From the NCBI GenBank assembly GCA_025808555.1, contig CP075526.1:372001-436000 (forward strand): DNA of 64,000 nucleotides. Reading direction: 5' to 3'. The position numbers and the translations under genes were made by a program. Below the pieces are notes generated by a model. That model was not told the origin of the DNA and searched no databases. It worked only from the letters and a program-made list of their open reading frames with translations. The number at the start of each line of letters is the position of its first letter. Within the stretch, counting starts at the first letter, position 1. Source of the stretch: Anaerolineales bacterium. GTDB lineage: Bacteria > Chloroflexota > Anaerolineae > Anaerolineales > UBA11579. Positions 25,235-33,323 of this stretch are shown here, in pieces.

Positions 25235-25414
25235 CTTCTTTCATCCGGACTATACCGTCGGCCCCGGAGTTTCACCGGATCCTGCGCTCAGGGAGCGCTC
25301 GTGGGCTATACCACCGATCGGGAATTTTACGCTCGGCGCCTTGCGCCGAGCGTTTAGGAGTTGCTTCGCAACTCCGCGCTCGACGACGCCAAGGGTAATC
25401 ACCCTGCCCCGAAG
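25235..25414 (-). ncRNA. FMN riboswitch (RFN element)
   Basis: On the minus strand the region starts CTTCGGGGCAGGGTG and ends CGGTATAGTCCGGATGAAAGAAG split over its last helix, with the hallmark blocks AATTCCCGATCGG, CACGAGCGC, CAGGATCCGGTGAAACTCC and GGGGCCGACGG between. The outer P1 stem pairs CTTC with GAAG. These blocks match the FMN riboswitch consensus almost base for base. P2 is enlarged: between GGGTGATTACCC and AAAATTCCC there are two added hairpins (GAGTTGC/GCAACTC and CGCTCGGCGC/GCGCCGAGCG). FMN binding would favour the downstream terminators and shut off ribXYZ. Confidence 0.92.
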
Positions 25415-25520
25415 AGTATTCAGTTGTCATCTACACTCAGTAGCCGCAGTTGCTATGCAACTGCCAACGCTGTGGCTGCTTTTGCCACAGCGTACCTGCC
25501 ACCGAAGAGTATTCAATTGT
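25405..25520 (-). repeat. Partial duplication of the riboswitch 5' flank
   Basis: CTGCCCCGAAGAGTATTCAG (25404-25423) recurs as CTGCCACCGAAGAGTATTCA (25496-25515), about 92 bp apart (plus-strand reading), both followed by TTG. On the minus strand the upstream copy begins like the riboswitch (CTTCGGTGGCAGG) but then runs into a hairpin CGCTGTGGC/GCCACAGCG (25468-25492) and lacks the rest. It looks like a remnant of a duplicated riboswitch start. Confidence 0.55.
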
Positions 25521-25552
25521 TACTGCTCACTGATTATAACCAGTCAACAGCA

Positions 25553-26068
25553 CTACTTAGACCCGCCCTCTACCGACTCAATCTCGGCCAGGGTGCTTTG
25601 CACATATTGTTCAGCTAGCAGCAGATTACCGGCAGAGCGTTCGATAACGCTCAGGATCGTGCTCATCTTGGAAACTTCTTCCAGTTGTTCGTTCACGAAC
25701 CAACCCAGAAACTCCTGGGCGATGTAGTCTTTCTCCTTGACGGCAATATCCATCAAGTCGTTGATCTGGCGGGTCACCTCTTCCTCCCATGCCAGCGCGG
25801 CCCCCACGGCATCCTGAGGGGATTTGAAGTCGGCGCGGGCCTGCGCAATGGCAGGCACGCCTATCGTGCCGCCCGCATCCAGCACGTAGCGCACAAACTT
25901 CATGGCGTGGGCGTTCTCCTCGGCGGCCTGCTCAAAGAACAGTTTGCCGAACATGAGCATGTTCTCGGCGGTGAAGTACGAGGCAATGTTGACATACTGC
26001 ATGGCTGCGCCAAACTCTCGCCCCACTTGGTCATTAATGGCTTTTTCAAGCGTTTTGCTGATTAACAT
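25553..26068 (-). CDS. ftn: Ferritin
   Basis: A 171-aa non-heme ferritin that stores iron. The four-helix bundle carries the ferroxidase ligands: Glu in REFGAAMQYVNIASYF, the E-x-x-H of EQAAEENAHAMKF, and EEEVTRQINDL plus EFLGWFVNEQLEE further on. The start ATG 26068 has GGAG 6 nt upstream, which decides it over a 29-codon longer frame. A TAAAAT at about 26090-26095 may be the -10 box. The gene ends just before the riboswitch region of the next operon. Confidence 0.93.
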   Translation of the reverse strand: MLISKTLEKAINDQVGREFGAAMQYVNIASYFTAENMLMFGKLFFEQAAEENAHAMKFVRYVLDAGGTIGVPAIAQARADFKSPQDAVGAALAWEEEVTRQINDLMDIAVKEKDYIAQEFLGWFVNEQLEEVSKMSTILSVIERSAGNLLLAEQYVQSTLAEIESVEGGSK

Positions 26069-26234
26069 TCCTGCTCCTTTACTGTGCAAGTATTTTACCA
26101 TATCTTCACCCTGGTTGATAAATAAAACCAACTGCATATAAAACAGATCATGCAATTTATATGGTTTATATCATAGATATTGTTAACCACAACAGCCAGC
26201 CTTCCGGCTGGCTGCTGTGGGCCTGCATAACTGC
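26069..26234. other. AT-rich gap between ferritin and SPFH genes
   Basis: It contains the ferritin promoter region on its left part and, at 26193-26214, a 9-bp hairpin (CAGCCAGCC-TTCC-GGCTGGCTG) just after the SPFH stop codon. The hairpin has no U-run on the minus strand, so terminator function is only possible. Confidence 0.45.
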
Positions 26235-27263
26235 TTATGGATTGGTGCTTGGCAGCGGCAGCAGGAAGGGGTTATCCGTAGGCACCAACATCACCTGGAT
26301 GTTGGGCGCCAGCTTCTGGATGTACTCCAGTGTCAAAATGTCCGGGTTCTGGGCAATGGCCTGGGCCAGCATGCGCAGCGCTTCGGCCTCGGCCTCCGCC
26401 TGGATCAGGCGGGCCTCGGCCTCACCCTGCGCACGGATCACGGAGGCATCTGCGGCGCCCTGCGCCACCTGGCGGGCCTGCTCCGCCTCCTGGCGGCGCT
26501 GCTCCACCACAAACGCAGCCTGCTGCGCTTGCTGCTCAGCGATCTGCTTCTGCTCAACAGAATCAGCATATTCAGATGAAAAAGCAATGTTTCGGACAAC
26601 AAAGTCGATCATCTCAATCCCATTCGTCTCAAAGCGGCGCGCCAACTCATCACTAACCAGCTGGGCCATTTCCAAACGCTTACTGCTATAAACTTCCTCT
26701 ACGCCGAATTGGGCAACTGCATCACGGATGACACCGCGAACGATCGGGCGAACCATGCCGTTGATATAGCGATTCTGCCAGCGAATGTGAACCTCAACCA
26801 CTTCGGCTGCATCGATGGCAAAAATAACCGATGCATCTACATGTACTACTTGTCCGTCCGAAGTCCGCGCTTCAACGGCGTCATCGCGAAAGACATCACT
26901 CTCTTCAGGAATCACCGACATCGTATAGGTCTGACGCGAAATCGTGTAGGGGATCACATTTTCGGCGAACGGCACAACCCAATGCAGACCAGGCTGCAAA
27001 GCTTCATTGCGAATGCCGCCCTGCGTGGCGCTGATCACCACACCACGCTCATTGGGCTGAATGAATACCAAGCCCGCCGCCAGCGTGCTGAGCACAATGG
27101 CAACGACCACTGTTGCTGCGATCAGCAGACCACCGCCAGCCATGGCGGTAGCGCCGCGCACGGTGCGGCTACGCACCGTACGCACCGCCACCAGGGCGAT
27201 GACGCCGATCACCAGCAACCAGGCCATGGCCGAAAGAAATGCAAGAATACTTACGAGTTCCAT
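26235..27263 (-). CDS. SPFH/Band 7 (prohibitin-like) membrane protein
   Basis: A 342-aa protein. Two membrane helices lie in the first 70 residues, then the SPFH domain (about 75-250) with FIQPNERGVVISATQGG, LQPGLHWVVPF and EVYSSKRLEMAQLVSDEL. A long charged coiled coil follows (about 255-310), rich in Gln, Ala and Glu. The fold groups with prohibitin and HflC/K rather than with flotillin. Such proteins form ring scaffolds that control membrane proteases; no protease is encoded nearby. GAGGAG lies 5 nt before the ATG. Confidence 0.85.
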   Translation of the reverse strand: MELVSILAFLSAMAWLLVIGVIALVAVRTVRSRTVRGATAMAGGGLLIAATVVVAIVLSTLAAGLVFIQPNERGVVISATQGGIRNEALQPGLHWVVPFAENVIPYTISRQTYTMSVIPEESDVFRDDAVEARTSDGQVVHVDASVIFAIDAAEVVEVHIRWQNRYINGMVRPIVRGVIRDAVAQFGVEEVYSSKRLEMAQLVSDELARRFETNGIEMIDFVVRNIAFSSEYADSVEQKQIAEQQAQQAAFVVEQRRQEAEQARQVAQGAADASVIRAQGEAEARLIQAEAEAEALRMLAQAIAQNPDILTLEYIQKLAPNIQVMLVPTDNPFLLPLPSTNP

Positions 27264-27337
27264 TACTCCTCCTCAGAGAGTAAACGGCCTGTTCCCACGT
27301 TCGTATGGCTTGCGTGGTAGCATGCCGATGGATTGCG

Positions 27338-28045
27338 ATGATTCATTATAAGGCTCGCCTGACCAGCCTCCTGTTAGAACCCTATCAGAACGCCGCAGGC
27401 CGCCTGCACATCCCCCTGGCCGCCCTGCCGCGCCCGGGCCAATACCTGCAAGCCCACGATCCCGCCGACGCGGAAAACGTGCTGGCCACCCAGCTCTTCC
27501 CCGCCGGGCATGAGCCGGCCAGCCGTGATGGCGAAACCATCGAGCTGGCCGTAGCCGGCCCGCTGCCGGCCAGCTGGCAGCCTGGCGCTCAACTGCTGCT
27601 GCGCGGCCCGCTGGGCCGCGGCTTCAGCCTGCCCGCCGGCGCACGCCGCCTGGTGTTGGCGGCCAGCGGCCGCAACGCGGCCCGCCTGCTGCCAGTAGCC
27701 GCCGAGGCGGTTGAGGTGGCCCTGTTCTGCGACGAACCGCCAGGTGAACTACCCAGCCATATTGAAGTGCAGCCGCTGGCCGCCCTGCCCGCCGCGCTGG
27801 TCTGGGCCGACTTTCTGGCCTTGGACATCCCACCTGCTCATATAGAAGAGCTGCCCAAGCTGCTGGGCATCCATGAGCGCGCCCCTAAGACGCTGCGCGG
27901 CCAGGCCTTGGTCACACCGCCCATGCCGTGTGGCGGGCTGGCGCAGTGCGGCGTTTGCAGCTTTGCCACACCACATAAAGCCCTGCTGGCATGCAACCAG
28001 GGGCCAGTGTTTCCTCTGGCTGACCTGCTCCCCTCTCGACTATAG
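27338..28045 (+). CDS. PyrK-like iron-sulfur flavoprotein, orphan
   Basis: A 235-aa protein resembling the electron transfer subunit of dihydroorotate dehydrogenase B. The C-terminal [2Fe-2S] motif is complete: C198, C204, C207, C219 in CGGLAQCGVC and LLACNQGPVF. The middle shows LLRGPLGRGFSLP, the conserved nucleotide loop of PyrK. The usual FAD-binding RP-x-S motif of the first domain is not seen. No pyrD is nearby. ATG 27338 is used although the frame opens at 27305. It may serve pyrimidine synthesis with a distant PyrD, or another electron chain. Confidence 0.7.
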   Translation: MIHYKARLTSLLLEPYQNAAGRLHIPLAALPRPGQYLQAHDPADAENVLATQLFPAGHEPASRDGETIELAVAGPLPASWQPGAQLLLRGPLGRGFSLPAGARRLVLAASGRNAARLLPVAAEAVEVALFCDEPPGELPSHIEVQPLAALPAALVWADFLALDIPPAHIEELPKLLGIHERAPKTLRGQALVTPPMPCGGLAQCGVCSFATPHKALLACNQGPVFPLADLLPSRL

Positions 28046-28049
28046 ACGA

Positions 28050-29495
28050 TTACGAAACGCTGGCCGCTACCTGTTCCCCGTAGGCCATCAGCGCTTTCAC
28101 CATTTCAGGTGTGCGACCCTCAGCGTACACGCGCAGCACAGGCTCGGTGCCCGAGGGGCGGATGAGCAGCCACGAATCGTCGGCCATGATGTACTTGCTG
28201 CCATCCCGACTTACGACTTCCAGCACCTTCTCCCCGCCGATCGCCTCCGGCGCCTCTTCAGTCAGCTTGGCAGTCATCACCTTCTTCTCGACCGGGCGGC
28301 TTAGGCGCAGGTCTTTGCGCGCATAATGCGCCGGGCCAACGCTGGCTAATAGATCGGCCACCAGTTGGCGCAGCGTGCCGCCGGAGCGCGCCACCATCTC
28401 TACCACCAGCAGGCCCATCAGCACGCCATCGCCTTCGGGAATGTGCCCGGCGAACGAAATGCCACCCGACTCCTCGCCACCAATGAGTACGTTGCCCGCC
28501 AGCATATGGTCGGCAATGTGGTTGAAGCCAACCGGCGTCTCCTCCACCTGCAGGCCGTATTTAGCCGCCAGGCGGTCGATCATGCGCGTGGTGGAAACCG
28601 TACGGATGACTTTGCCAGTCTGGCCACGCGTCTCCACCAAGTGGCGCAGCGCCAGCGACATGATCTTGTGCGGGTCTACGAACTCGCAGTCTTCGTCCAT
28701 CGCCCCGACGCGGTCGGCGTCGCCATCCGTGGCCACGCCGTAGTAGCCGGGGTGCTGGGCGATGGCGTCGGCCAGCTCCTGCAAATGCGGCATGATCGGC
28801 TCCGGGTGCACGCCGCCGAAGCCAGGGTTCATCTCACCGCGGATCTCTGTCACCTCGCAACCGGCCTCGCGCAGCATGGCGGCAATGTGGCCGCGGCCCG
28901 AGCCGAACATGGAATCGACGAGCACTTTTTGCGGGTTCTTGCGAATGGTCTCGAAATCGATCAGGGTAGCCAGATGCGCCTTGTAGGCCGGCATGGGGTC
29001 GAAGCGCGTAATCAGCTCCTGTGCCACGGCCTGCTTGAAATCCATCACCGAGGCGCCGCGGCCGCGGGCCTCGTTATCGCTCAGGTAAATCTCGACCCGG
29101 TGGCACAGTTCGTGCGGGGCAGAGCCGCCGTAGGCGGCTTTGAGCTTGACGCCGTTGTAGCGCGGCGGGTTGTGCGAGGCAGTGATCATCACCCCGCCAA
29201 TGGCCTGGTGCTCCCGCACCGCATACGAAATCGCCGGCGTGGGCGCATCCGCCGCCGCCAGCAAGACGCGGAACCCGTTGGCGGCCAGCACGCGAGCCAC
29301 ATCGCCCGCAAAGCGGTCCGACAAAAAGCGCGTATCAAAGCCCACCACCACCAGCGGCGACTGCTTGGCCGCCCCGTTTTGCAAATCGGCCCGCATGGCA
29401 TCCGCGATCGCCTGGGCGACCATGCGCAGGTTTGCAAAGGTAAAGGTATCGGAGATCACGGCGCGCCAGCCGTCTGTACCGAAGTGAATGGGCAT
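28050..29495 (-). CDS. Phosphoglucomutase / phosphomannomutase family protein
   Basis: A 481-aa alpha-D-phosphohexomutase. The first domain starts FGTDGWRAVISD. The phosphoserine loop is TASHNPPRYNGVKLKA, with Ser being the phosphorylated residue. The metal loop is DGDADRVGA. The sugar-binding loop is GGEESGGISF and the phosphate-binding loop RPSGTEPVLRVYAE. It interconverts hexose 1- and 6-phosphates; whether glucose, mannose or glucosamine is preferred cannot be read from the sequence. It ends convergently 4 nt from the PyrK-like gene. Confidence 0.9.
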   Translation of the reverse strand: MPIHFGTDGWRAVISDTFTFANLRMVAQAIADAMRADLQNGAAKQSPLVVVGFDTRFLSDRFAGDVARVLAANGFRVLLAAADAPTPAISYAVREHQAIGGVMITASHNPPRYNGVKLKAAYGGSAPHELCHRVEIYLSDNEARGRGASVMDFKQAVAQELITRFDPMPAYKAHLATLIDFETIRKNPQKVLVDSMFGSGRGHIAAMLREAGCEVTEIRGEMNPGFGGVHPEPIMPHLQELADAIAQHPGYYGVATDGDADRVGAMDEDCEFVDPHKIMSLALRHLVETRGQTGKVIRTVSTTRMIDRLAAKYGLQVEETPVGFNHIADHMLAGNVLIGGEESGGISFAGHIPEGDGVLMGLLVVEMVARSGGTLRQLVADLLASVGPAHYARKDLRLSRPVEKKVMTAKLTEEAPEAIGGEKVLEVVSRDGSKYIMADDSWLLIRPSGTEPVLRVYAEGRTPEMVKALMAYGEQVAASVS

Positions 29496-29791
29496 TTGTA
29501 TTGACCTCGTTCAAAAATAAGTCTGGGGAGTGCAAAAATTCTAACACTGCTAGTGCTGGTTTTGCCTCCGGTCGCCTGTTCACCTGTCAAGTTGTTGTTC
29601 GTTTTTTTGGGTGGGGGTGGGGTGTGCAACTAAAAAGATATCTGGAACCATCTAAACCCCCACCAATCTCATCCTACTGCCAAATGATGTCATTGCGGTA
29701 AAAAAATGAAGCCTGTCAAGGCGTTGCACAGCATGCCAGCCCATGCAGAGTGCGCGCAGCGTACGATTCATGCGCATGCTAAAATGCCAAC
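29496..29791. other. Divergent intergenic region
   Basis: This gap between the phosphohexomutase (leftward) and the cyclic-nucleotide gene (rightward) has no gene. It contains a T7 run and a G-rich block (about 29602-29620), an A7 run near 29701, and a TAAAAT box at the right end. Confidence 0.5.
29780..29785 (+). promoter_or_regulatory. -10 box for leaderless cyclic-nucleotide gene
   Basis: TAAAAT followed by exactly 6 nt (GCCAAC) and ATG 29792. No Shine-Dalgarno is present. Confidence 0.5.
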
Positions 29792-31453
29792 ATGGCTACC
29801 GAAAACAGCGCCAAAGCCAGCAGTATTGCTGAACGCATGGCGCTTTTAAAGGAACTTGCTCTCTTTCGAGACATCAGCGAGGTGGATCTGCAGTACATTG
29901 CCGCCCGCTTCATTGAATACCAGTTGCCACGCGGCCAGGAGCTATATGAGCAGGGCGAACTGGCCGAGAACCTGTATATCGTCCTCAGCGGGCACCTGCG
30001 CTGCGAGCTAGTGAATGCCAGCTCGCAGGTAGCGGCCTCTGGCCTGCAAAATGGCGATGTGTTCGGCGCCCGCAGCCTGGGCCTGGATGGCAGCGCCATC
30101 TCCCGCGTCAAAGCCCTGCATGCCAGCCGCCTGCTCTACCTTCCCCGCCGCGACCTGGAGCGTATGCTGCAGGCTTTCCCCGCCTTGGCCGAACGCCTGG
30201 GCACGCTGGCGGCCGGCCGCTCGCTGAAACCGGACGCCGAGTTTGACTGGCTGGGCCGGGATGAGTCCATTCAATTTGTGATGCGCAAACATTCCGCCGC
30301 CCTGTGGCTACGCATGGCACGTGCCTTGCTGCTGGCGATCGGCAGCATGCTGTGCGTGCTGTTCGGGCTGGAGGCGGCTAACCCGCTGCCCTGGCTGCTG
30401 GCCGCCTCCGGCCTGCTACTGGGCGCGGGCGGCTGGGCCGTCTGGGAGTTGATGGACTGGCGCAACGACTATTACGTGCTGACCGACCAGCGCGTAGTCT
30501 GGCTGGAGCAAAAGCTGCTGCGCTCCGCCAGCCGCGTCGAAGCCCCGCTGGAGACCGTGCAATCGGTCAACACCCACACCACCCTGCTGGGCCGCATATT
30601 GGGCTTTGGCGACGTAATGATCCAAACCTTCACCAGCACCGTCTCCATGCCCAAAGTGGGCGACCCGCAAACGACAAAATTCCTGGTTGAAGAATACGTG
30701 TTGCGCCAGCGCCGTGGAGCGCGCAGCACCCGTCATGACGACATTCGCCAGACGGTGCGTGAGAGCCTGGGCACCGCACCGCATAACCGCGCCGCCGCCC
30801 GCCCTGCTCCATCCGCCTTCCAGCCGCCCAGCCGCACCGAACGCCTGTGGATGTTCCCCACCCGCACAGTGGATGGCGACAAGATCATCTATCACAAGCA
30901 CTGGGCCAAGCTGCTCGGCACACTGGTCTTCCCCGTGCTGGCGTTCATCGGCGTGGTGTGGGCGGTCAATTTCGTATACAACGGCCTGCCCAGCGATGCT
31001 GCCGGCTGGCTGATCATGCTGCTTGCATTGCTCATCCCCGTCGGCTTCATCATTTATCACTATGTGGACTGGCAGAACGACATTTACCTGCTCACGCCAG
31101 AAAGCTTGATGGACTCAGAAAAGAAGCCGCTGGGCAGCCTGATCACCAAGACCGCCCCGCTGGCCAATGTGCTCAGCCTGGAGAACCATCGCATTGGCCT
31201 GCTGGGCCTGCTGTTCAACTTCGGCGTGGTGCGCATCAACGTTGGCGACAGCTGGCTCGATTTTGACGGCGTGCACGACCCGGCCCAGGTGCAGCAAGAC
31301 ATCTTCGCCCGCATTGAAGCCTTCAAGCTCAAAGCGCAAAAACAGCGCGACCTGGATGAGCGCAGCCGGATGGCCGAATGGCTCAAGGTCTACGAAGAAG
31401 AGCGCACCCGCGGCCTGCCGCGCGCGGGCCAGGATGGCGAGGCGGTAGAATAA
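29792..31453 (+). CDS. Cyclic-nucleotide-binding domain protein with two membrane-linked PH-like repeats
   Basis: A 553-aa protein. Residues 15-140 are a cNMP-binding (CRP-type) domain: LFRDISEVDLQYIAARF, ENLYIVLSGHLRCEL and NGDVFGARSLG. The Arg that usually binds cyclic phosphate (RxA) is not obvious. Then come two modules, each with a pair of membrane helices and a PH-like domain starting in a similar way: DWRNDYYVLTDQRVVWLEQ (about 222) and DWQNDIYLLTPESLMDSEK (about 428). These correspond to bPH2 domains. The C-terminus is charged. It could be a ligand-gated membrane organiser; the role is unknown. Confidence 0.72.
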   Translation: MATENSAKASSIAERMALLKELALFRDISEVDLQYIAARFIEYQLPRGQELYEQGELAENLYIVLSGHLRCELVNASSQVAASGLQNGDVFGARSLGLDGSAISRVKALHASRLLYLPRRDLERMLQAFPALAERLGTLAAGRSLKPDAEFDWLGRDESIQFVMRKHSAALWLRMARALLLAIGSMLCVLFGLEAANPLPWLLAASGLLLGAGGWAVWELMDWRNDYYVLTDQRVVWLEQKLLRSASRVEAPLETVQSVNTHTTLLGRILGFGDVMIQTFTSTVSMPKVGDPQTTKFLVEEYVLRQRRGARSTRHDDIRQTVRESLGTAPHNRAAARPAPSAFQPPSRTERLWMFPTRTVDGDKIIYHKHWAKLLGTLVFPVLAFIGVVWAVNFVYNGLPSDAAGWLIMLLALLIPVGFIIYHYVDWQNDIYLLTPESLMDSEKKPLGSLITKTAPLANVLSLENHRIGLLGLLFNFGVVRINVGDSWLDFDGVHDPAQVQQDIFARIEAFKLKAQKQRDLDERSRMAEWLKVYEEERTRGLPRAGQDGEAVE

Positions 31454-31467
31454 CCGCTTGGAATCTT

Positions 31468-31992
31468 ATGGCTATCCGAGATATTGTTAACTATCCCAGC
31501 GAGATCCTGGAGCAAAAGGCGCAGCGCGTGGAGCGCATTGACGCCGAAGTCCAGACCCTGATCGACGACATGATCGAGACCATGCGCAATGCGCCCGGCG
31601 TTGGCCTGGCCGCGCCGCAGGTAAACGCGCCGCTTCGTATTGTGGTTGTCGAATACGGCGAACCCGAGAACGAAGACGAGGAGCCGGCCGAAAAGCAGCT
31701 CTTCACGCTCATCAATCCTGAGATCAGCCGCATGAGCCGCGAGAAGGAGATCGGCACCGAGGGCTGCCTGTCCTTCCCCGGCATCCTGGCCGAGGTTGAG
31801 CGCTCGCTGGCTGTCACCGTGGTAGCACAAGACCGCAACGGGGACCCGCTCAAGATCAAGGCCGAGGGCTGGCTGGCGCGCATCTTCCAGCACGAGATCG
31901 ATCACCTGAACGGCGTGCTGTTCACTGAGCGCGCCCAGAAGGTGTACGAGATCAAGCCAGACGAAGAAACCGAAGAAAACCCCGCGGCGTGA
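31468..31992 (+). CDS. def: Peptide deformylase
   Basis: A 174-aa metalloenzyme that removes the formyl group from new proteins. All three motifs are present: GVGLAAPQV, EGCLSFPG with the metal-binding Cys, and QHEIDHLNG with two His ligands and the catalytic Glu. ATG 31468 (MAIRDIVNYP) is the start; the longer frame runs into the upstream gene. It follows that gene by 14 nt and recF follows by 10 nt. Confidence 0.96.
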   Translation: MAIRDIVNYPSEILEQKAQRVERIDAEVQTLIDDMIETMRNAPGVGLAAPQVNAPLRIVVVEYGEPENEDEEPAEKQLFTLINPEISRMSREKEIGTEGCLSFPGILAEVERSLAVTVVAQDRNGDPLKIKAEGWLARIFQHEIDHLNGVLFTERAQKVYEIKPDEETEENPAA

Positions 31993-32002
31993 GGCCGGCC
32001 GC

Positions 32003-33268
32003 ATGCAGCTCAAGCGCCTCTCGCTGACCCACTTTCGAAACTTTGCGCGCCTCGACGTGCAGGTGCCGCCGCAATCGGTGCTGATCGTAGGCCGCAACGC
32101 CCAGGGCAAAACCAGCCTACTGGAAGCCATCTATTTCCTCGCCACGCTCAACTCTTTCCACGCCGATACTGACCGCCAGCTGATCAATTTCATCGAGGCG
32201 CGCAACCCGCTGGCCGTGGCGCGCCTGCAGGCCACCTACGAGCGCAACGGGCGCGAGCACCAGCTCGAGATCCGCGTGATCAAAGACCAGACCCGCAACG
32301 GCGAGCGCAGCCGCAAAGAAGTGCTGCTGGACGGCGCCAAGAAGAAAGCCAATGAAGTCATCGGCCAGTTCCAGGCCGTGCTGTTCCTGCCGCAGATGCT
32401 GCAAATTGTCGACGGCTCGCCGCGTCACCGCCGCCGCTACCTGGACCTGGCGCTGGCCCAGGTGCAGAGCCAATACGGCGAGAACCTGAGCGAATTTGAA
32501 AGCGTGCTGACCCAGCGCAACGCCCTGCTGCGCCAGCTGAGCGAGAACGGCGGTGACCAGAGCCAGCTCGACTTCTGGGATCAGCGCCTGGCCACCCGCG
32601 GGGCACAGGTACTGGCCGCCCGCTTCCGCGCCATTCAGGAGTTGGAGCAGGCCGCCGCCCGCCTGCACCACGGGCTCACCCGCGGCGCCGAGGTGCTACG
32701 CCTCAGTTACCAACCCAGCTATGACCCGCTGCCAGCGCCTGCCGGCCAGCGCACCTTGCTGGACGCGCCAACGGACCGCAGCGGCGTCTCTGCCGAAAAG
32801 CTGGAGAGCGGCTACCTGGCCGCCCTGCAAAAAGCCCGCCGCGAGGATCTGGCGCGCGGCACCACCAGTCTCGGCCCCCATAGGGATGAGCTGCGCTTTC
32901 TGGGCAATGGCGTAGACCTGGGCAGCTACGGCAGTAGGGGCCAAGTGCGTACCGCCCTGCTGACCCTCAAGCTGGCCGAACTGGAATGGATGCATGCCCG
33001 TAGCGGCCAGCGCCCGGTGCTGCTGCTGGACGAAGTGCTGGCGGAACTGGACGAGAGCCGCCGCGCCGATCTGCTGGAGCGCCTGAAAGCCAACAGCGAT
33101 CAGGTGCTGCTCACCACCACCGACTTCAACTTGTTCACGCCGGAGTTTCTTGAAAGCGCCGCCCGCTGGGAAATTGATGGCGGGCAGTTGACAAACGGAA
33201 TTGAAGATGCGCGCGGGTTGTTTAGCGGAATTGATACAGACATAGACCGGGAGCCGGACCGCTTTTAG
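32003..33268 (+). CDS. recF: DNA replication and repair protein RecF
   Basis: A 421-aa SMC-like ATPase that loads RecA at gaps. Walker A is VGRNAQGKTSLLEA (about 29-42). The signature lies in TTSLGPHRDEL and YGSRGQVRTALLTLKLAE. Walker B is VLLLDEVLAELDESR. The C-terminus is about 40 residues longer than usual (FSGIDTDIDREPDRF). Here it lies next to def and rsmG rather than next to dnaA/dnaN. Confidence 0.94.
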   Translation: MQLKRLSLTHFRNFARLDVQVPPQSVLIVGRNAQGKTSLLEAIYFLATLNSFHADTDRQLINFIEARNPLAVARLQATYERNGREHQLEIRVIKDQTRNGERSRKEVLLDGAKKKANEVIGQFQAVLFLPQMLQIVDGSPRHRRRYLDLALAQVQSQYGENLSEFESVLTQRNALLRQLSENGGDQSQLDFWDQRLATRGAQVLAARFRAIQELEQAAARLHHGLTRGAEVLRLSYQPSYDPLPAPAGQRTLLDAPTDRSGVSAEKLESGYLAALQKARREDLARGTTSLGPHRDELRFLGNGVDLGSYGSRGQVRTALLTLKLAELEWMHARSGQRPVLLLDEVLAELDESRRADLLERLKANSDQVLLTTTDFNLFTPEFLESAARWEIDGGQLTNGIEDARGLFSGIDTDIDREPDRF

Positions 33269-33323
33269 TTCCAGTCCACATGCGATCCCCCAAGGAGTTG
33301 CTGAACGCTGACAGCTGACCGCT

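Noticed and set aside
25235-25414. TPP riboswitch before the NMT1/THI5-family transporter
   Set aside because: The binding-protein family suggested thiamine, but the conserved blocks (CAGGATCCGGTGAAACTCC, GTATAGTCCGGATGAAAG) are those of the FMN element; CTGAGA and the TPP core are absent.
29496-29791. Riboswitch or small gene in the divergent gap
   Set aside because: No conserved structural block recognised; open frames are short and have no start signal.
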